Shown: positions 53,035 to 60,882 of the stretch, one piece after another
How positions within the stretch are numbered: the first letter of the stretch is position 1
How the letters are laid out: each line of letters begins with the position of its first letter
Assembly (NCBI RefSeq): GCF_024508275.1
Contig: NZ_CP101989.1
Coordinates: forward strand, 1,674,001-1,738,000
Direction: 5' to 3'
Source of the DNA: Cellulomonas wangsupingiae
GTDB lineage: Bacteria; Actinomycetota; Actinomycetes; Actinomycetales; Cellulomonadaceae
Length of the DNA: 64,000 bases
Made by a program: the position numbers and the translations under genes
The notes under the pieces: model-generated
Database searches by the model: none
What the model was told of the DNA's origin: nothing
Seen by the model: the letters and a program-made list of their open reading frames with translations, nothing else

Positions 53035-53136
53035 CGCCGCCGCGACGCGCAGGGCGCGAATGGGCTGGCGTCCGCGGCCCGCGTCGACCAGGCTGGGACG
53101 GCCGGTGACCACGCCGGCGAGCGGAGGACGGATCAC

Positions 53137-53325
53137 ATGACTCAGGACGACCAGCCCTCGGCGGTCAGCGACGACACCAAGGAGAGGTTCCGGGCGGCGC
53201 TCGAGCGCAAGAAGACCCAGGGCCACCCCACCGCGGACGGCAGCCGCAACACCGGAGCGGTGCACGGCGCGGAGACCGCGGGGCCGACCCAGCGCCGGTT
53301 CCAGCGCAAGTCCGGCTCGGCCTGA
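53137..53325 (+). CDS. DUF5302 small protein
   Basis: A 62-residue hydrophilic protein: SDDTKERFRAALERKKTQGHP and an end rich in Arg, Lys and Gly (QRRFQRKSGSA). It matches the short DUF5302 family of actinobacteria, which has no known role. GGAGG before the ATG at 9 nt supports translation. Probably largely disordered. Confidence 0.8.
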   Translation: MTQDDQPSAVSDDTKERFRAALERKKTQGHPTADGSRNTGAVHGAETAGPTQRRFQRKSGSA

Positions 53326-53348
53326 CGCGCCCGGCTCACCCGGCCGCA

Positions 53349-53394
53349 CGACGACGGGGCCGCGCAGCACACGTGCTGCGCGGCCCCGTCGTCG
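53349..53394. terminator. 22-bp perfect inverted repeat, bidirectional terminator
   Basis: The arms (53349-53370 and 53373-53394) are exact complements around a 2-bp centre, with the core GGGGCCGCGCAGCAC. It lies between the convergent DUF5302 and serA genes. Confidence 0.85.
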
Positions 53395-53406
53395 CAGGTG
53401 GGCCCG

Positions 53407-54606
53407 TCAGTCGAGCAGGCGCAGCCGCAGGGACTCCGGACGCCCGGCGAGCACGTCCACGACCTCGCGCGCGACCGGCGACGCGACGTCCGTGACCACG
53501 TAGCCGAGCTCGCCGCGGGTCGCGAGCAGCTGCCCCTCGATGTTGACTCCGTGCTCCGCGAGCGTGGCGTTGATGGTCGCGAGGACGCCCGGGACGTTGC
53601 GGTGCAGGTACGCGATGCGGTGCGCGTCGGGGCGCTGGTCCAGCGCCAGGTTCGGCAGGTTCACCGACAGGTTCGTCGACCCGGTCGCCAGGTAGTCGCG
53701 GACCTTGTTCGCCACGAACTGGCCGATGGCCGCCTGGGCCTCCTCGGTGGACCCGCCGGTGTGCGGCGTGAGGATGACGTTCGGGAGGCCGCGCAGCTCG
53801 GACTCGAACGGGTCGCCCTTGCGCTTCGGCTCCACCGGGAACACGTCGACGGCCGCGCCCGCGATGTGGCCCGACAGCACCGCGTCACGCAGCGCCGCGT
53901 AGTCGACGACGAACCCGCGCGACAGGTTGAGGAAGATCGAGCCGGGCCGCATCCGGGCGATCTGCTTGGCCCCGAACATGCCGGCGTTCCCCGCGCGGCC
54001 GTCGACGTGCAGCGTGACGACGTCGGACGCCTCCAGCAGCTCGTCCAGCGTGCTCATCCGGCGGGCGTTGCCCAGGGCGAGCTTCTCGGCCGTGTCGTAG
54101 AACACGACGGACATGCCCAGGTTCTCGGCGAGCACCGACAGCTGCGTGCCGATGTTGCCGTAGCCGATGATGCCCAGGGTGCGGCCCCGCACCTCGTGGG
54201 CACCCGTGGCGGACTTGTTCCAGACGCCCGCGTGCATCTCCTTGTCGAACACCGTCTGGCGGCGCGTCAGCGAGATGATGTCGGCGATCGCGACCTCGAC
54301 GACGGACCGCGTGTTGGAGAACGGCGCGTTGAACACCGCGATGCCGTGGCCGGCGGCCGCCTGCAGGTCGACCTGGTTGGTGCCGATGCAGAAGGCCCCG
54401 ACGACCTCGAGGTCGGGGGCGGCGGCCAGCACCTCGGCCGGCACGTCCGTCTTGGACCGGATGCCCAGCACCTGGACCCCGGACAGCGCGTCGACGAGCT
54501 CGTTCTCGTCCAGCGCGCCGGTACGCGTCACGACGTCGAAGCCCGCGGACTCCAGGATCGTGCGGGCGTGGGGGTGCAGGTTCTCGAGCAGCAGGGCGGT
54601 GGGCAC
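53407..54606 (-). CDS. serA: D-3-phosphoglycerate dehydrogenase
   Basis: A 399-residue enzyme of the shorter, E. coli-like class. The substrate domain has LGIRSKTDVPAEVL and GAFCIGTNQVDL, the NAD domain has LGIIGYGNIGTQLSVLAENLGM, and the catalytic His is in ILTPHTGGSTEEAQ. A C-terminal ACT domain (YLHRNVPGVLATINATLAEHGVNI) is the usual serine sensor. It starts serine synthesis from 3-phosphoglycerate. The long form with an intervening domain, common in mycobacteria, is not what is seen here. The GTG at 54606 fits the family start. Confidence 0.93.
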   Translation of the reverse strand: MPTALLLENLHPHARTILESAGFDVVTRTGALDENELVDALSGVQVLGIRSKTDVPAEVLAAAPDLEVVGAFCIGTNQVDLQAAAGHGIAVFNAPFSNTRSVVEVAIADIISLTRRQTVFDKEMHAGVWNKSATGAHEVRGRTLGIIGYGNIGTQLSVLAENLGMSVVFYDTAEKLALGNARRMSTLDELLEASDVVTLHVDGRAGNAGMFGAKQIARMRPGSIFLNLSRGFVVDYAALRDAVLSGHIAGAAVDVFPVEPKRKGDPFESELRGLPNVILTPHTGGSTEEAQAAIGQFVANKVRDYLATGSTNLSVNLPNLALDQRPDAHRIAYLHRNVPGVLATINATLAEHGVNIEGQLLATRGELGYVVTDVASPVAREVVDVLAGRPESLRLRLLD

Positions 54607-54658
54607 GCCCCATGGTGGCCCCGGGCGCGGCCGCCGACCAAAGTCGTCCCGAAGGACG

Positions 54659-54704
54659 GACGAGGCCGTCCGGCCCGCACGGCGGCGGTCCGGACGGCCT
54701 CGTC
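54659..54704 (-). terminator. terminator hairpin of the CotH operon
   Basis: GACGAGGCCGTCCGG and its exact complement form a 15-bp stem with a 16-nt loop, 13 nt after the cotH stop on the minus strand and before serA. Confidence 0.75.
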
Positions 54705-54716
54705 GGAGCGGACCTG

Positions 54717-56801
54717 TCAGCCGGCCGCGCACGTCGGCGTCGGGGTGCCGAGGGTCCCCGACGCCGAGCCGATGAACCCGAACGTCGTGGTGGCGCCGGC
54801 CGCCAGCGCGCCGTTCCACGCGACGTTGCGGGCGGTGAGGCCCGGACCCGAGCCGGTCAGCGTGGCGTTCCACGCCTGGTTGACGCCGACGCCGGCGGGC
54901 AGCCCCAGCGTGACGGACCAGCCCGTGAGCGCACGCGCCCCCGCGGTGACGGTCACCTCGCCCTGGAACCCGCCCGGCCACGTCGAGACCGCCCGGAACG
55001 CCGCCGTGCACGCCTGGCCGCCGGGGGTCGGCGAGGGGCTCGGCGTCACGGACGGCGTCGGTGAGGCGGTGGGGGTGGGTGAGGTGGTGGGCGTGGGTGA
55101 GGCGGTGGGCGTGGGGCTCGGCGTGGGCGACGCGGTCGGCGTGGGCAGGGGCGTCACGGGTCCGCCCCACGCCGCCGTGGTGTCCAGCCAGGCGGCCCGG
55201 CGCAGCATCCAGTCCCGGAGCTGGTCGACCTGGCCGGTCCACGTCCCGGCGGTCGGGGTGATGAAGGGCCCGATCATCTGCGTCGACAGGTTCGGCCAGC
55301 GCTGGAAGTTCCGGGCCGCCGCGCCGCCGAGCGGTGCGGTCAGGGTGGACAGGTGCGAGCGCAGGGACGCGTCGGCCAGGGTCCCGCGGCGCAGCTCCTG
55401 CCAGCGGGTCCTGACGCGGTTGACGAACGCGGGGTCGTTCATGAGGACGGTGAACCAGTCGGTCGGGGGGTTCTGCCGGCTCTGCTGGTACTGCCAGCCG
55501 GACACCTGCTCGTTCTGGAAGTACCCGCCGACCCCGAACGTGAGGTCGAAGTCCCACAGCGGGCCGGCCGTGAGCAACCCGCCGCGGTCCTTGTAGAAGT
55601 ACTGGCTGCGGTAGTACGCGTCCATGTCGCGGCTGAGCTCGTTGACGATCACCAGGTCCACGAACGAGCCGACGTCGATGAGGGACGGGTAGCCGGTCGC
55701 GGGGTCCGCGCGGTTCGCGGAGTGGATCGCGTCGTTGACGCGGCCCACGTAGCCGGCGATGTAGTCGAGCTGGGCGGGCACGAGGTCGTCCGGGTCGTGG
55801 ACCTCGAGGTCGGACCAGCACGCCGACGCTCCCGTGCATGGCACCAGCGGCTGCTCGGCCGCCAGCCACTCGAACTTGACGATGTAGCCGCCCTCGACCT
55901 TCGGCGGGGTCACGTCCTGCGGGTCCAGCTTCTTCAGGTCGAGGCGGTTCTTCTGGTTCTTGATGGTCTCCTCGAGCATGTAGACGCCGCGGTAGTCGTT
56001 CGCCGCGACGGGCTGCGCGTCGTCGTTCACGTACACCTCGACGAGCCGGTAGCGGGGGGTGTGCAGACCCATCTCGCGGCCCAGGTCGTAGACCAGGGCC
56101 TCGCGCACCAGGGACTTGTCGGCGAACGGCCCGCGCAGGACCCAGTCGGACTCCGCGGGCATGCCGAAGAACGGCAGGTCCGCGTCGTCGCCGGCGTCGT
56201 CCCACAGCTCCAGGCGGTACGGCTTCTTGTCGAACATGCGGCTCGACTGCCCGCGGAGGCGGTACCCCGCTCGCGTCACCAGGGCGGGGGTCGCGGTCAG
56301 CGACGTGGTGCCGCCCGACGGCTGCAGCTCGACGACGGCCGACGCGTGGTAGTCGTCGCCGACGGCGCCCTTGCCGAACGAGTCCAGCACGAGCACCGGC
56401 AGGTCGTGCGTCGTCGTGACGGACGTCGCGACGTACTGCGCCGACGCGGGCTCGCCGCTGGCCGTGCCGTCGACGAAGGCCTGCGCGCGGACCTCCGTGC
56501 TGCGCGTCAGGCTCAGCGGCCCGGACGCGACGGGGGAGGAGGCCGTGGGCGCCGAGCCGTCGGTCGTGTAGCGCACCTGGGCGCCGCTCACCGACGTGCC
56601 GAGCGTGACCTGCAGCGTCCCGGTGAACGCGCGGCTGCTCACGGAGAACGTCACGTCCGCCGTGGGCTCGGCGTCGGTGGCCGCCGCCACGGCGGTGGTC
56701 GGTGTGGGTGCGCCGGCGGCGGCCGCCGGTGCGGCCAGGGGCACGGCCAGCGCGCAGGCCAGCACCGCCGCCCCGAGCATGCGGGTGTTCCGTCGTGACA
56801 T
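54717..56801 (-). CDS. secreted CotH-kinase-family protein with C-terminal cellulose-binding module (CBM2)
   Basis: A 694-residue exported protein. A signal peptide of about 30 residues (RMLGAAVLACALAVPLAAPAAAA) precedes a chitobiase-like beta domain (about 45-125, VRYTTDGSAPTASSPVASGP). The CotH domain follows (about 135-540) with RLRGQSSRMFDKKPYRLEL and the metal motif GPLWDFDLTFG. A Pro/Thr/Ser linker (about 548-592) leads to a CBM2 with paired cysteines at about 597 and 692. CotH is a secreted protein kinase in Bacillus spores; targets here are unknown. The CBM2 should tether it to cellulose or chitin-like glycans. GAGGAG precedes the ATG; VTC and DUF4956 genes lie just upstream. Confidence 0.88.
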   Translation of the reverse strand: MSRRNTRMLGAAVLACALAVPLAAPAAAAGAPTPTTAVAAATDAEPTADVTFSVSSRAFTGTLQVTLGTSVSGAQVRYTTDGSAPTASSPVASGPLSLTRSTEVRAQAFVDGTASGEPASAQYVATSVTTTHDLPVLVLDSFGKGAVGDDYHASAVVELQPSGGTTSLTATPALVTRAGYRLRGQSSRMFDKKPYRLELWDDAGDDADLPFFGMPAESDWVLRGPFADKSLVREALVYDLGREMGLHTPRYRLVEVYVNDDAQPVAANDYRGVYMLEETIKNQKNRLDLKKLDPQDVTPPKVEGGYIVKFEWLAAEQPLVPCTGASACWSDLEVHDPDDLVPAQLDYIAGYVGRVNDAIHSANRADPATGYPSLIDVGSFVDLVIVNELSRDMDAYYRSQYFYKDRGGLLTAGPLWDFDLTFGVGGYFQNEQVSGWQYQQSRQNPPTDWFTVLMNDPAFVNRVRTRWQELRRGTLADASLRSHLSTLTAPLGGAAARNFQRWPNLSTQMIGPFITPTAGTWTGQVDQLRDWMLRRAAWLDTTAAWGGPVTPLPTPTASPTPSPTPTASPTPTTSPTPTASPTPSVTPSPSPTPGGQACTAAFRAVSTWPGGFQGEVTVTAGARALTGWSVTLGLPAGVGVNQAWNATLTGSGPGLTARNVAWNGALAAGATTTFGFIGSASGTLGTPTPTCAAG
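55025..55155 (-). repeat. Pro-Thr-Ser linker repeat in cotH
   Basis: Tandem units of TASPTP and TPSPTP type are encoded by near-identical 12 to 18 bp repeats. Such linkers join catalytic and binding modules in Cellulomonas cellulases. Length is likely to vary between strains. Confidence 0.75.
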
Positions 56802-56829
56802 CGTCGTCTCCTCGGGTGCTCGTGCTCGG

Positions 56830-57636
56830 TCAGCCGTGCGCGTACGCCTCGGCGGCGGTCGCGCCGTGCGGCAGGAGGTGGCGGCGCAGGGTGCGGCGCC
56901 ACCGGGTCGCGGGCAGCTCCGGCTGCAGCGCCGCGAGACCCGTCGCGTACTTCGAGATCCGCAGCGGACGGTGCCCGTGCGCCCACAGCAGGCGGTCGGC
57001 GACCGAGGCCGTGGACCCCGTCTTCGTCTCGACGACCGCCAGGTGCCGCAGCTGCAGGGGACGACGGCCGTCGTGCCACGTCAGGTCGACGTCGACGGTC
57101 AGCCGGCTGTCGGTGTCCGGCAGCAGGACCGTGGCGCGGCGGTACCGCGTCACGAGGGTCGGGCCCCACCGCATCTCGTCGGCGGCCGTGATGCCGTGCG
57201 CGGTCAGGGTGGCCGTGACGAACGGGAGCGCGGGCGCGACGGTGGCGCGGTCGTCGAGCAGGTGCGGGACGCGGTCCTTGACCGTCGTGCCGCGCGCGCC
57301 GCGCGTCTTGACCTCGATCCAGCACTGCGCGGAGTCGAGGTAGGTGCGGGTCCGGACCTTGAACCGGCGCCGGCGCCGGTGGGCCGCGAGGTGGTAGGCG
57401 AGCAGGTCCGGGGTGTCGAAGTAGACGGACTCGTACTCGAACAGGCGCCGCGCGCCGATCTCGAGGACCTGCGCCCCGTGCGGCAGCGACGCGACGAGCG
57501 TGCCGACGTCCTCGACGGGCACCAGGTACTTGCGGTCCACGCGTGTCAGCAGACCGGCGCGCTCCACGAGCTCCTCGAGCCCGACGGGGACGAGCCGGGC
57601 GACGGGCTCCGCGAGCAGGTCGGCGCCCGGCGTCAC
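56830..57636 (-). CDS. VTC-type polyphosphate polymerase domain protein
   Basis: A 268-residue protein of the VTC/CYTH triphosphate-tunnel fold. The basic and acidic tunnel residues are visible in LLTRVDRKYLVP, FEYESVYFDTPDLLAYHLAAH, RRRFKVRTRTYLD, CWIEVKTRGARG, LAVVETKTGS and RISKYATGL. In yeast, Vtc4 makes polyphosphate from ATP with such a domain; bacterial stand-alone members are not well studied. The GTG at 57636 overlaps the DUF4956 stop by 4 nt (GTGA). It is cytoplasmic by sequence and would rely on the DUF4956 partner for membrane contact. Confidence 0.85.
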   Translation of the reverse strand: MTPGADLLAEPVARLVPVGLEELVERAGLLTRVDRKYLVPVEDVGTLVASLPHGAQVLEIGARRLFEYESVYFDTPDLLAYHLAAHRRRRRFKVRTRTYLDSAQCWIEVKTRGARGTTVKDRVPHLLDDRATVAPALPFVTATLTAHGITAADEMRWGPTLVTRYRRATVLLPDTDSRLTVDVDLTWHDGRRPLQLRHLAVVETKTGSTASVADRLLWAHGHRPLRISKYATGLAALQPELPATRWRRTLRRHLLPHGATAAEAYAHG

Positions 57637-58247
57637 GATCCCGTGCCCGTCGTCGTCGTGCGCGCGGCCTCGCGTCCCGCCTGCACGTGCCCCCGACGCC
57701 GGGCCGGGGGCACCGTCTCGTACCGCACGTCGACCCAGGTGGTGTCGTTGACCAGGTCGACGCGCTGGACGGCGACCTGGTGGACGCGGGCACCGAGCAT
57801 GCCCTCGAGCCGGGCCACGAGCGCCACCCGGTCGAGCACGGCGCCGTCGAGCACGAGCTCCTGGCGCTGGTGGCGGCGCAGCACGCGCGGGTGGTCGCCG
57901 ACGAGCACGGCCAGGAGCAGCAGCGCCATGAAGGCGATCGAGTGCCACAGGATCTCACCGGGAAGCGCTCCCAGGATGCCCAGCGCGAGCGCGGCGAAGT
58001 AGTACGCCACCTCGCGCTGGTCGACCTCCGTCGACCGCAGCCGGATGATCGAGAGCACGCCGAACAGGCCGAGCCCGAGGCCCGCGCCGATGGTCGCCGA
58101 GGCCAGCGTCGAGGCGACGGCGAGCACGCCGACGTTCATGCCGAGGAACGCGACCACGAGGTCGCGGCGGCGGTGCCGGCGGAAGTACGTCCACGTGAGC
58201 ACTCCCACGGCGACGAGGTCGGTGCCGATGAGGACGAGCTGATCCAT
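57633..58247 (-). CDS. DUF4956 membrane protein
   Basis: A 204-residue protein. About four hydrophobic helices in the first 120 residues include the family's LGLFGVLSIIRLRSTEVDQREVAYYFAALALGILGA. A soluble C-terminal domain of about 85 residues follows (RLEGMLGARVHQVAVQRVDLVNDTTWVDVRYE). The family is known mainly through its linkage to VTC-domain proteins; it may be a channel or membrane scaffold for polyphosphate. GGGGGAG precedes the ATG. First gene of the operon. Confidence 0.85.
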   Translation of the reverse strand: MDQLVLIGTDLVAVGVLTWTYFRRHRRRDLVVAFLGMNVGVLAVASTLASATIGAGLGLGLFGVLSIIRLRSTEVDQREVAYYFAALALGILGALPGEILWHSIAFMALLLLAVLVGDHPRVLRRHQRQELVLDGAVLDRVALVARLEGMLGARVHQVAVQRVDLVNDTTWVDVRYETVPPARRRGHVQAGREAARTTTTGTGS

Positions 58248-58329
58248 GCGCCGTGCTCCCCCTGGTGGTCCTCCTGCGGTGCGGACGACGTCCGGGTGAA
58301 CGGGCGGTGAACACCGACGGACTGGCAGG

Positions 58330-58359
58330 ACGATGCGGGCGGGGGCGCGGCCCGGTCAA
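58330..58359 (-). promoter_or_regulatory. promoter of the DUF4956-VTC-CotH operon
   Basis: On the minus strand TTGACC (58354-58359), 18 nt, CATCGT (58330-58335), giving a leader of about 75 nt before the ATG at 58247. The -10 is imperfect. Confidence 0.45.
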
Positions 58360-58365
58360 CGTGCT

Positions 58366-58373
58366 AAACGTTT
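58366..58373. promoter_or_regulatory. LacI-type operator-like palindrome
   Basis: AAACGTTT within CTAAACGTTTG. A central CG between A/T arms is the usual form of LacI-family operators. It lies 6 nt upstream of the -35 of the CotH operon. Confidence 0.4.
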
Positions 58374-58379
58374 GCCATC

Positions 58380-58395
58380 TCGATATCGATATCGA
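58380..58395. promoter_or_regulatory. 16-bp AT-rich perfect palindrome
   Basis: TCGATATCGATATCGA, standing out sharply in DNA of more than 70 percent GC. Together with the neighbouring AAACGTTT it forms an AT-rich patch between the HelD stop and the CotH operon promoter. Confidence 0.6.
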
Positions 58396-58419
58396 ACACG
58401 CCGCGGGGCGCCGCCCGGG

Positions 58420-60672
58420 TCAGTCCGGCGCGGTGAACCCGTCCGGCAGGTCGCGCGCGTGGAGCACGTGCAGGGCGTGCGTCGGCCGCGTCATCGCCAC
58501 GTACAGGTCACCGGGTGAGACCGCCAGGACCTCGGCGGGCTCCACCAGCACCACGACGTCGAACTCGAGCCCCTTCGCCTGCGTGGGCGTCAGCACCACG
58601 AGCGGCGCGTGCAGGTCGACGGCGTCGCCGGCCGGCACCGAGCGCCCCCGGGCGGCCAGCGCGGCGCGCACCTGCGCCGCGCGGTCCGCCGTCGCGAGGA
58701 CCGCGACGCGCCCGGCGCCCGCGGCGTCCTGGATCCGACCGGCGAGGTCGTCGGCCCGGGCGGCCGCCGCGCCCGCCAGGGCGGCGTCGTCGGCCACGTG
58801 CGCGAGCACCAGGGCGTCGGGCACGTCTCGGGCCGAGGTCTGCGGGCTGACGGGCAGGCCGGCCGCGACCGCGACGCGCTGCGCGGCCCGGGCGACGACC
58901 GCGGGGGTGCGGTAGTTGACGGTCAGCTCCGTGAGTCGCCACGAGCCGCGCAGCAGGGGGTCGAGCATCGCCGCCCAGTCGTGGGTGCCGCCCGCCGCCG
59001 AGGTCTGGGCGACGTCGCCCACGATCGTCAGCGACCGCGTCGGGACGCGTCGCAGCAGCGCGCGCCAGGCCATGGCGGACAGCTCCTGCGCCTCGTCGAC
59101 GACGACGTGGCCGTACGTCCACGTGCGGTCGGCCGCCGCGCGCTCCGCGGTCGTCAGCGACGGCCCGCTGCTCGCGAACCGCCCCGCCAGCGTCTCGGCG
59201 GACACGAGGTCGCCCGCGCCCGTGCTCTGCAGCACCTGGCGGGCGTACTCGACGTCGGCCGCGCGCCGCTCGGCGTCGGCACGCGCCTGTGCGCGCGCGG
59301 CCTGGTCGTCCTCGCCGAGCAGCTCGGCGGCCTCGTCGAGCAGGGGCACGTCCGCCGGCGTCCACGGCGCGTCGGCCGGGCGCGCGAGCAGGGCACGCTC
59401 GCGCGCCGTCAGCTCCGGTGCCGCGGCCTCGAGGCGGTGCGGCTTCGTCCAGAGGTCCCGCAGGAGCCCCTGGGGCGTCAGCGGCATCCAGGCGAGGTTC
59501 AGCGCGACGCGGATCTCGCGCGTGGTGCGCAGGTCCTCGACGATCTCGGCGCGGTCCTCGGGTGCGACGTCCCACCCCAGCTGCTGGACGTACTGCTCGG
59601 CGAGGCGGCCGAGCATGTCACGGACGAACGACACGCGCGCCTGGTTGTGCGGACGGTGCAGACGCCGGGCGCGGCCGATCGCCGAGGCCACGTCCTGCGG
59701 CCGCACGACGACCGTGCGCCCGTCGACACGCACGCGCGTGGCCTGGGCCGGCACCCGCTGACGCTGCCGGACCGCGCGCGCGACGACGTGCGCCATGACC
59801 GCGCGCCCCTTGACCTCCGCGACCTCGTCGGGCTCGGACCCGCGGGCCTCGACGCCCGGGTACAGGTCCGCGAGCGTGGCGGTCACGACGCCGGTCTCGC
59901 CCAGCGAGGGCAGCACCTGGTCGATGTAGCGCAGGAAGGTGCGCGAGGGGCCGACGAGGAGCACGCCGGAGCGCTCGAGCAGCCGCCGGTGGGCGTACAG
60001 CAGGTAGGCCGCACGGTGCAGCGCCACCGCGGTCTTGCCCGTGCCGGGCCCGCCCTGCACCACCAGCGCGCCGACGAGCTCCGAGCGGATGACGGCGTCC
60101 TGCTCCGCCTGGATCGTCGCGACGATGTCCCCCATGCGGCCGGTGCGGGCGGCCCCCAGCGCGGCGAGGAGAGCACCCTCCCCGGACACGCCGGCCAGCG
60201 TGGCGGGGTCCACCCCCGCCGAGGCCAGGCCGTCGAGGTCCAGGACGTCGTCCTCGAGGCCCGTCACGCGCCGCCCCGCGGTGACCAGGTGGCGGCGTCG
60301 GGCGACGCCGTCGGGGTGCGCCGCCGTCGCGCGGTAGAACGCCTGCGCCGCGGGCGCCCGCCAGTCCGTGAGCATCGGCGTCTGGTCGGGGTCGGTCAGG
60401 CCGATGCGTCCGATGTACCGCCGCTCGCCGTCCCGCAGGTCGAGACGGCCGAACGCCAGACGGTCCTCGACGGCCTCCAGCTGGGCGACGCGGTCCTCGT
60501 AGAGCGTCGCGAACGCGTCGCGCTCGGACCGGTTCTGCGGCGAACCCGACGGCCCCGCCCGTCGCACGGACGCCAGGCGCCGCCGCGACTGCGCCCGCAG
60601 CTCGTCGAGGCGCGCGTACAGCCCGTCGACGACCCGCTGCTCGTCGCTCAGCTCGTTGTCGATCGCCGCCAC
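58420..60672 (-). CDS. HelD/HelR-family RNA-polymerase-associated helicase-like ATPase
   Basis: A 750-residue UvrD-like protein of the HelD group. The N-terminal coiled coil (ELSDEQRVVDGLYARLDELRAQSRRRL) is the arm that enters the polymerase secondary channel in known HelD. YIGRIGLTDPDQTPMLTDWRAP is a family signature. ATPase motifs are QGGPGTGKTAVALHRAAYLLY at about 212, HVVVDEAQELSAM and VNYRTPAVV, ending with LTPTQAKGLEFDVVV and YVAMTRPTHALHVL. Such proteins recycle stalled RNA polymerase, and some confer rifamycin tolerance. No rifamycin-associated element was seen upstream. The GTG at 60672 has GGGAG upstream. Confidence 0.88.
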   Translation of the reverse strand: MAAIDNELSDEQRVVDGLYARLDELRAQSRRRLASVRRAGPSGSPQNRSERDAFATLYEDRVAQLEAVEDRLAFGRLDLRDGERRYIGRIGLTDPDQTPMLTDWRAPAAQAFYRATAAHPDGVARRRHLVTAGRRVTGLEDDVLDLDGLASAGVDPATLAGVSGEGALLAALGAARTGRMGDIVATIQAEQDAVIRSELVGALVVQGGPGTGKTAVALHRAAYLLYAHRRLLERSGVLLVGPSRTFLRYIDQVLPSLGETGVVTATLADLYPGVEARGSEPDEVAEVKGRAVMAHVVARAVRQRQRVPAQATRVRVDGRTVVVRPQDVASAIGRARRLHRPHNQARVSFVRDMLGRLAEQYVQQLGWDVAPEDRAEIVEDLRTTREIRVALNLAWMPLTPQGLLRDLWTKPHRLEAAAPELTARERALLARPADAPWTPADVPLLDEAAELLGEDDQAARAQARADAERRAADVEYARQVLQSTGAGDLVSAETLAGRFASSGPSLTTAERAAADRTWTYGHVVVDEAQELSAMAWRALLRRVPTRSLTIVGDVAQTSAAGGTHDWAAMLDPLLRGSWRLTELTVNYRTPAVVARAAQRVAVAAGLPVSPQTSARDVPDALVLAHVADDAALAGAAAARADDLAGRIQDAAGAGRVAVLATADRAAQVRAALAARGRSVPAGDAVDLHAPLVVLTPTQAKGLEFDVVVLVEPAEVLAVSPGDLYVAMTRPTHALHVLHARDLPDGFTAPD

Positions 60673-60850
60673 CCGCCCGCACGCTCCCGTCGCGCCGGGT
60701 CGGTCGCCCGGTCGCCGCGCACCCGCAGGGACGGGGCGCGCCGCCCTCGTGGGCGGCCGTCCATTATCCGCTCCCGACGCCCTCGGCGTGCACCCCGACG
60801 CGCTGCACGCCCGGTCGGTCCGCGACTCCGCACGCGCGGCCGTCCTGGCT

Positions 60851-60856
60851 TACAGT
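60851..60856 (+). promoter_or_regulatory. -10 element of the signalling cassette
   Basis: TACAGT, 26 nt before the start of the receiver-phosphatase gene, leaving room for a short leader with GGAAGG. Confidence 0.4.
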
Positions 60857-60882
60857 TCCTGCACATCGACGGAAGGATGCCA

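Noticed and set aside
58609..60876. Long N-terminal extension of the receiver-phosphatase
   Set aside because: The frame stays open upstream but lies entirely antisense to the HelD gene. The ribosome-binding site and receiver-domain start place the true start at 60877 or 60883.
60673..60882. Rifamycin-associated element upstream of the HelD gene
   Set aside because: No matching long inverted repeat was found in this gap.
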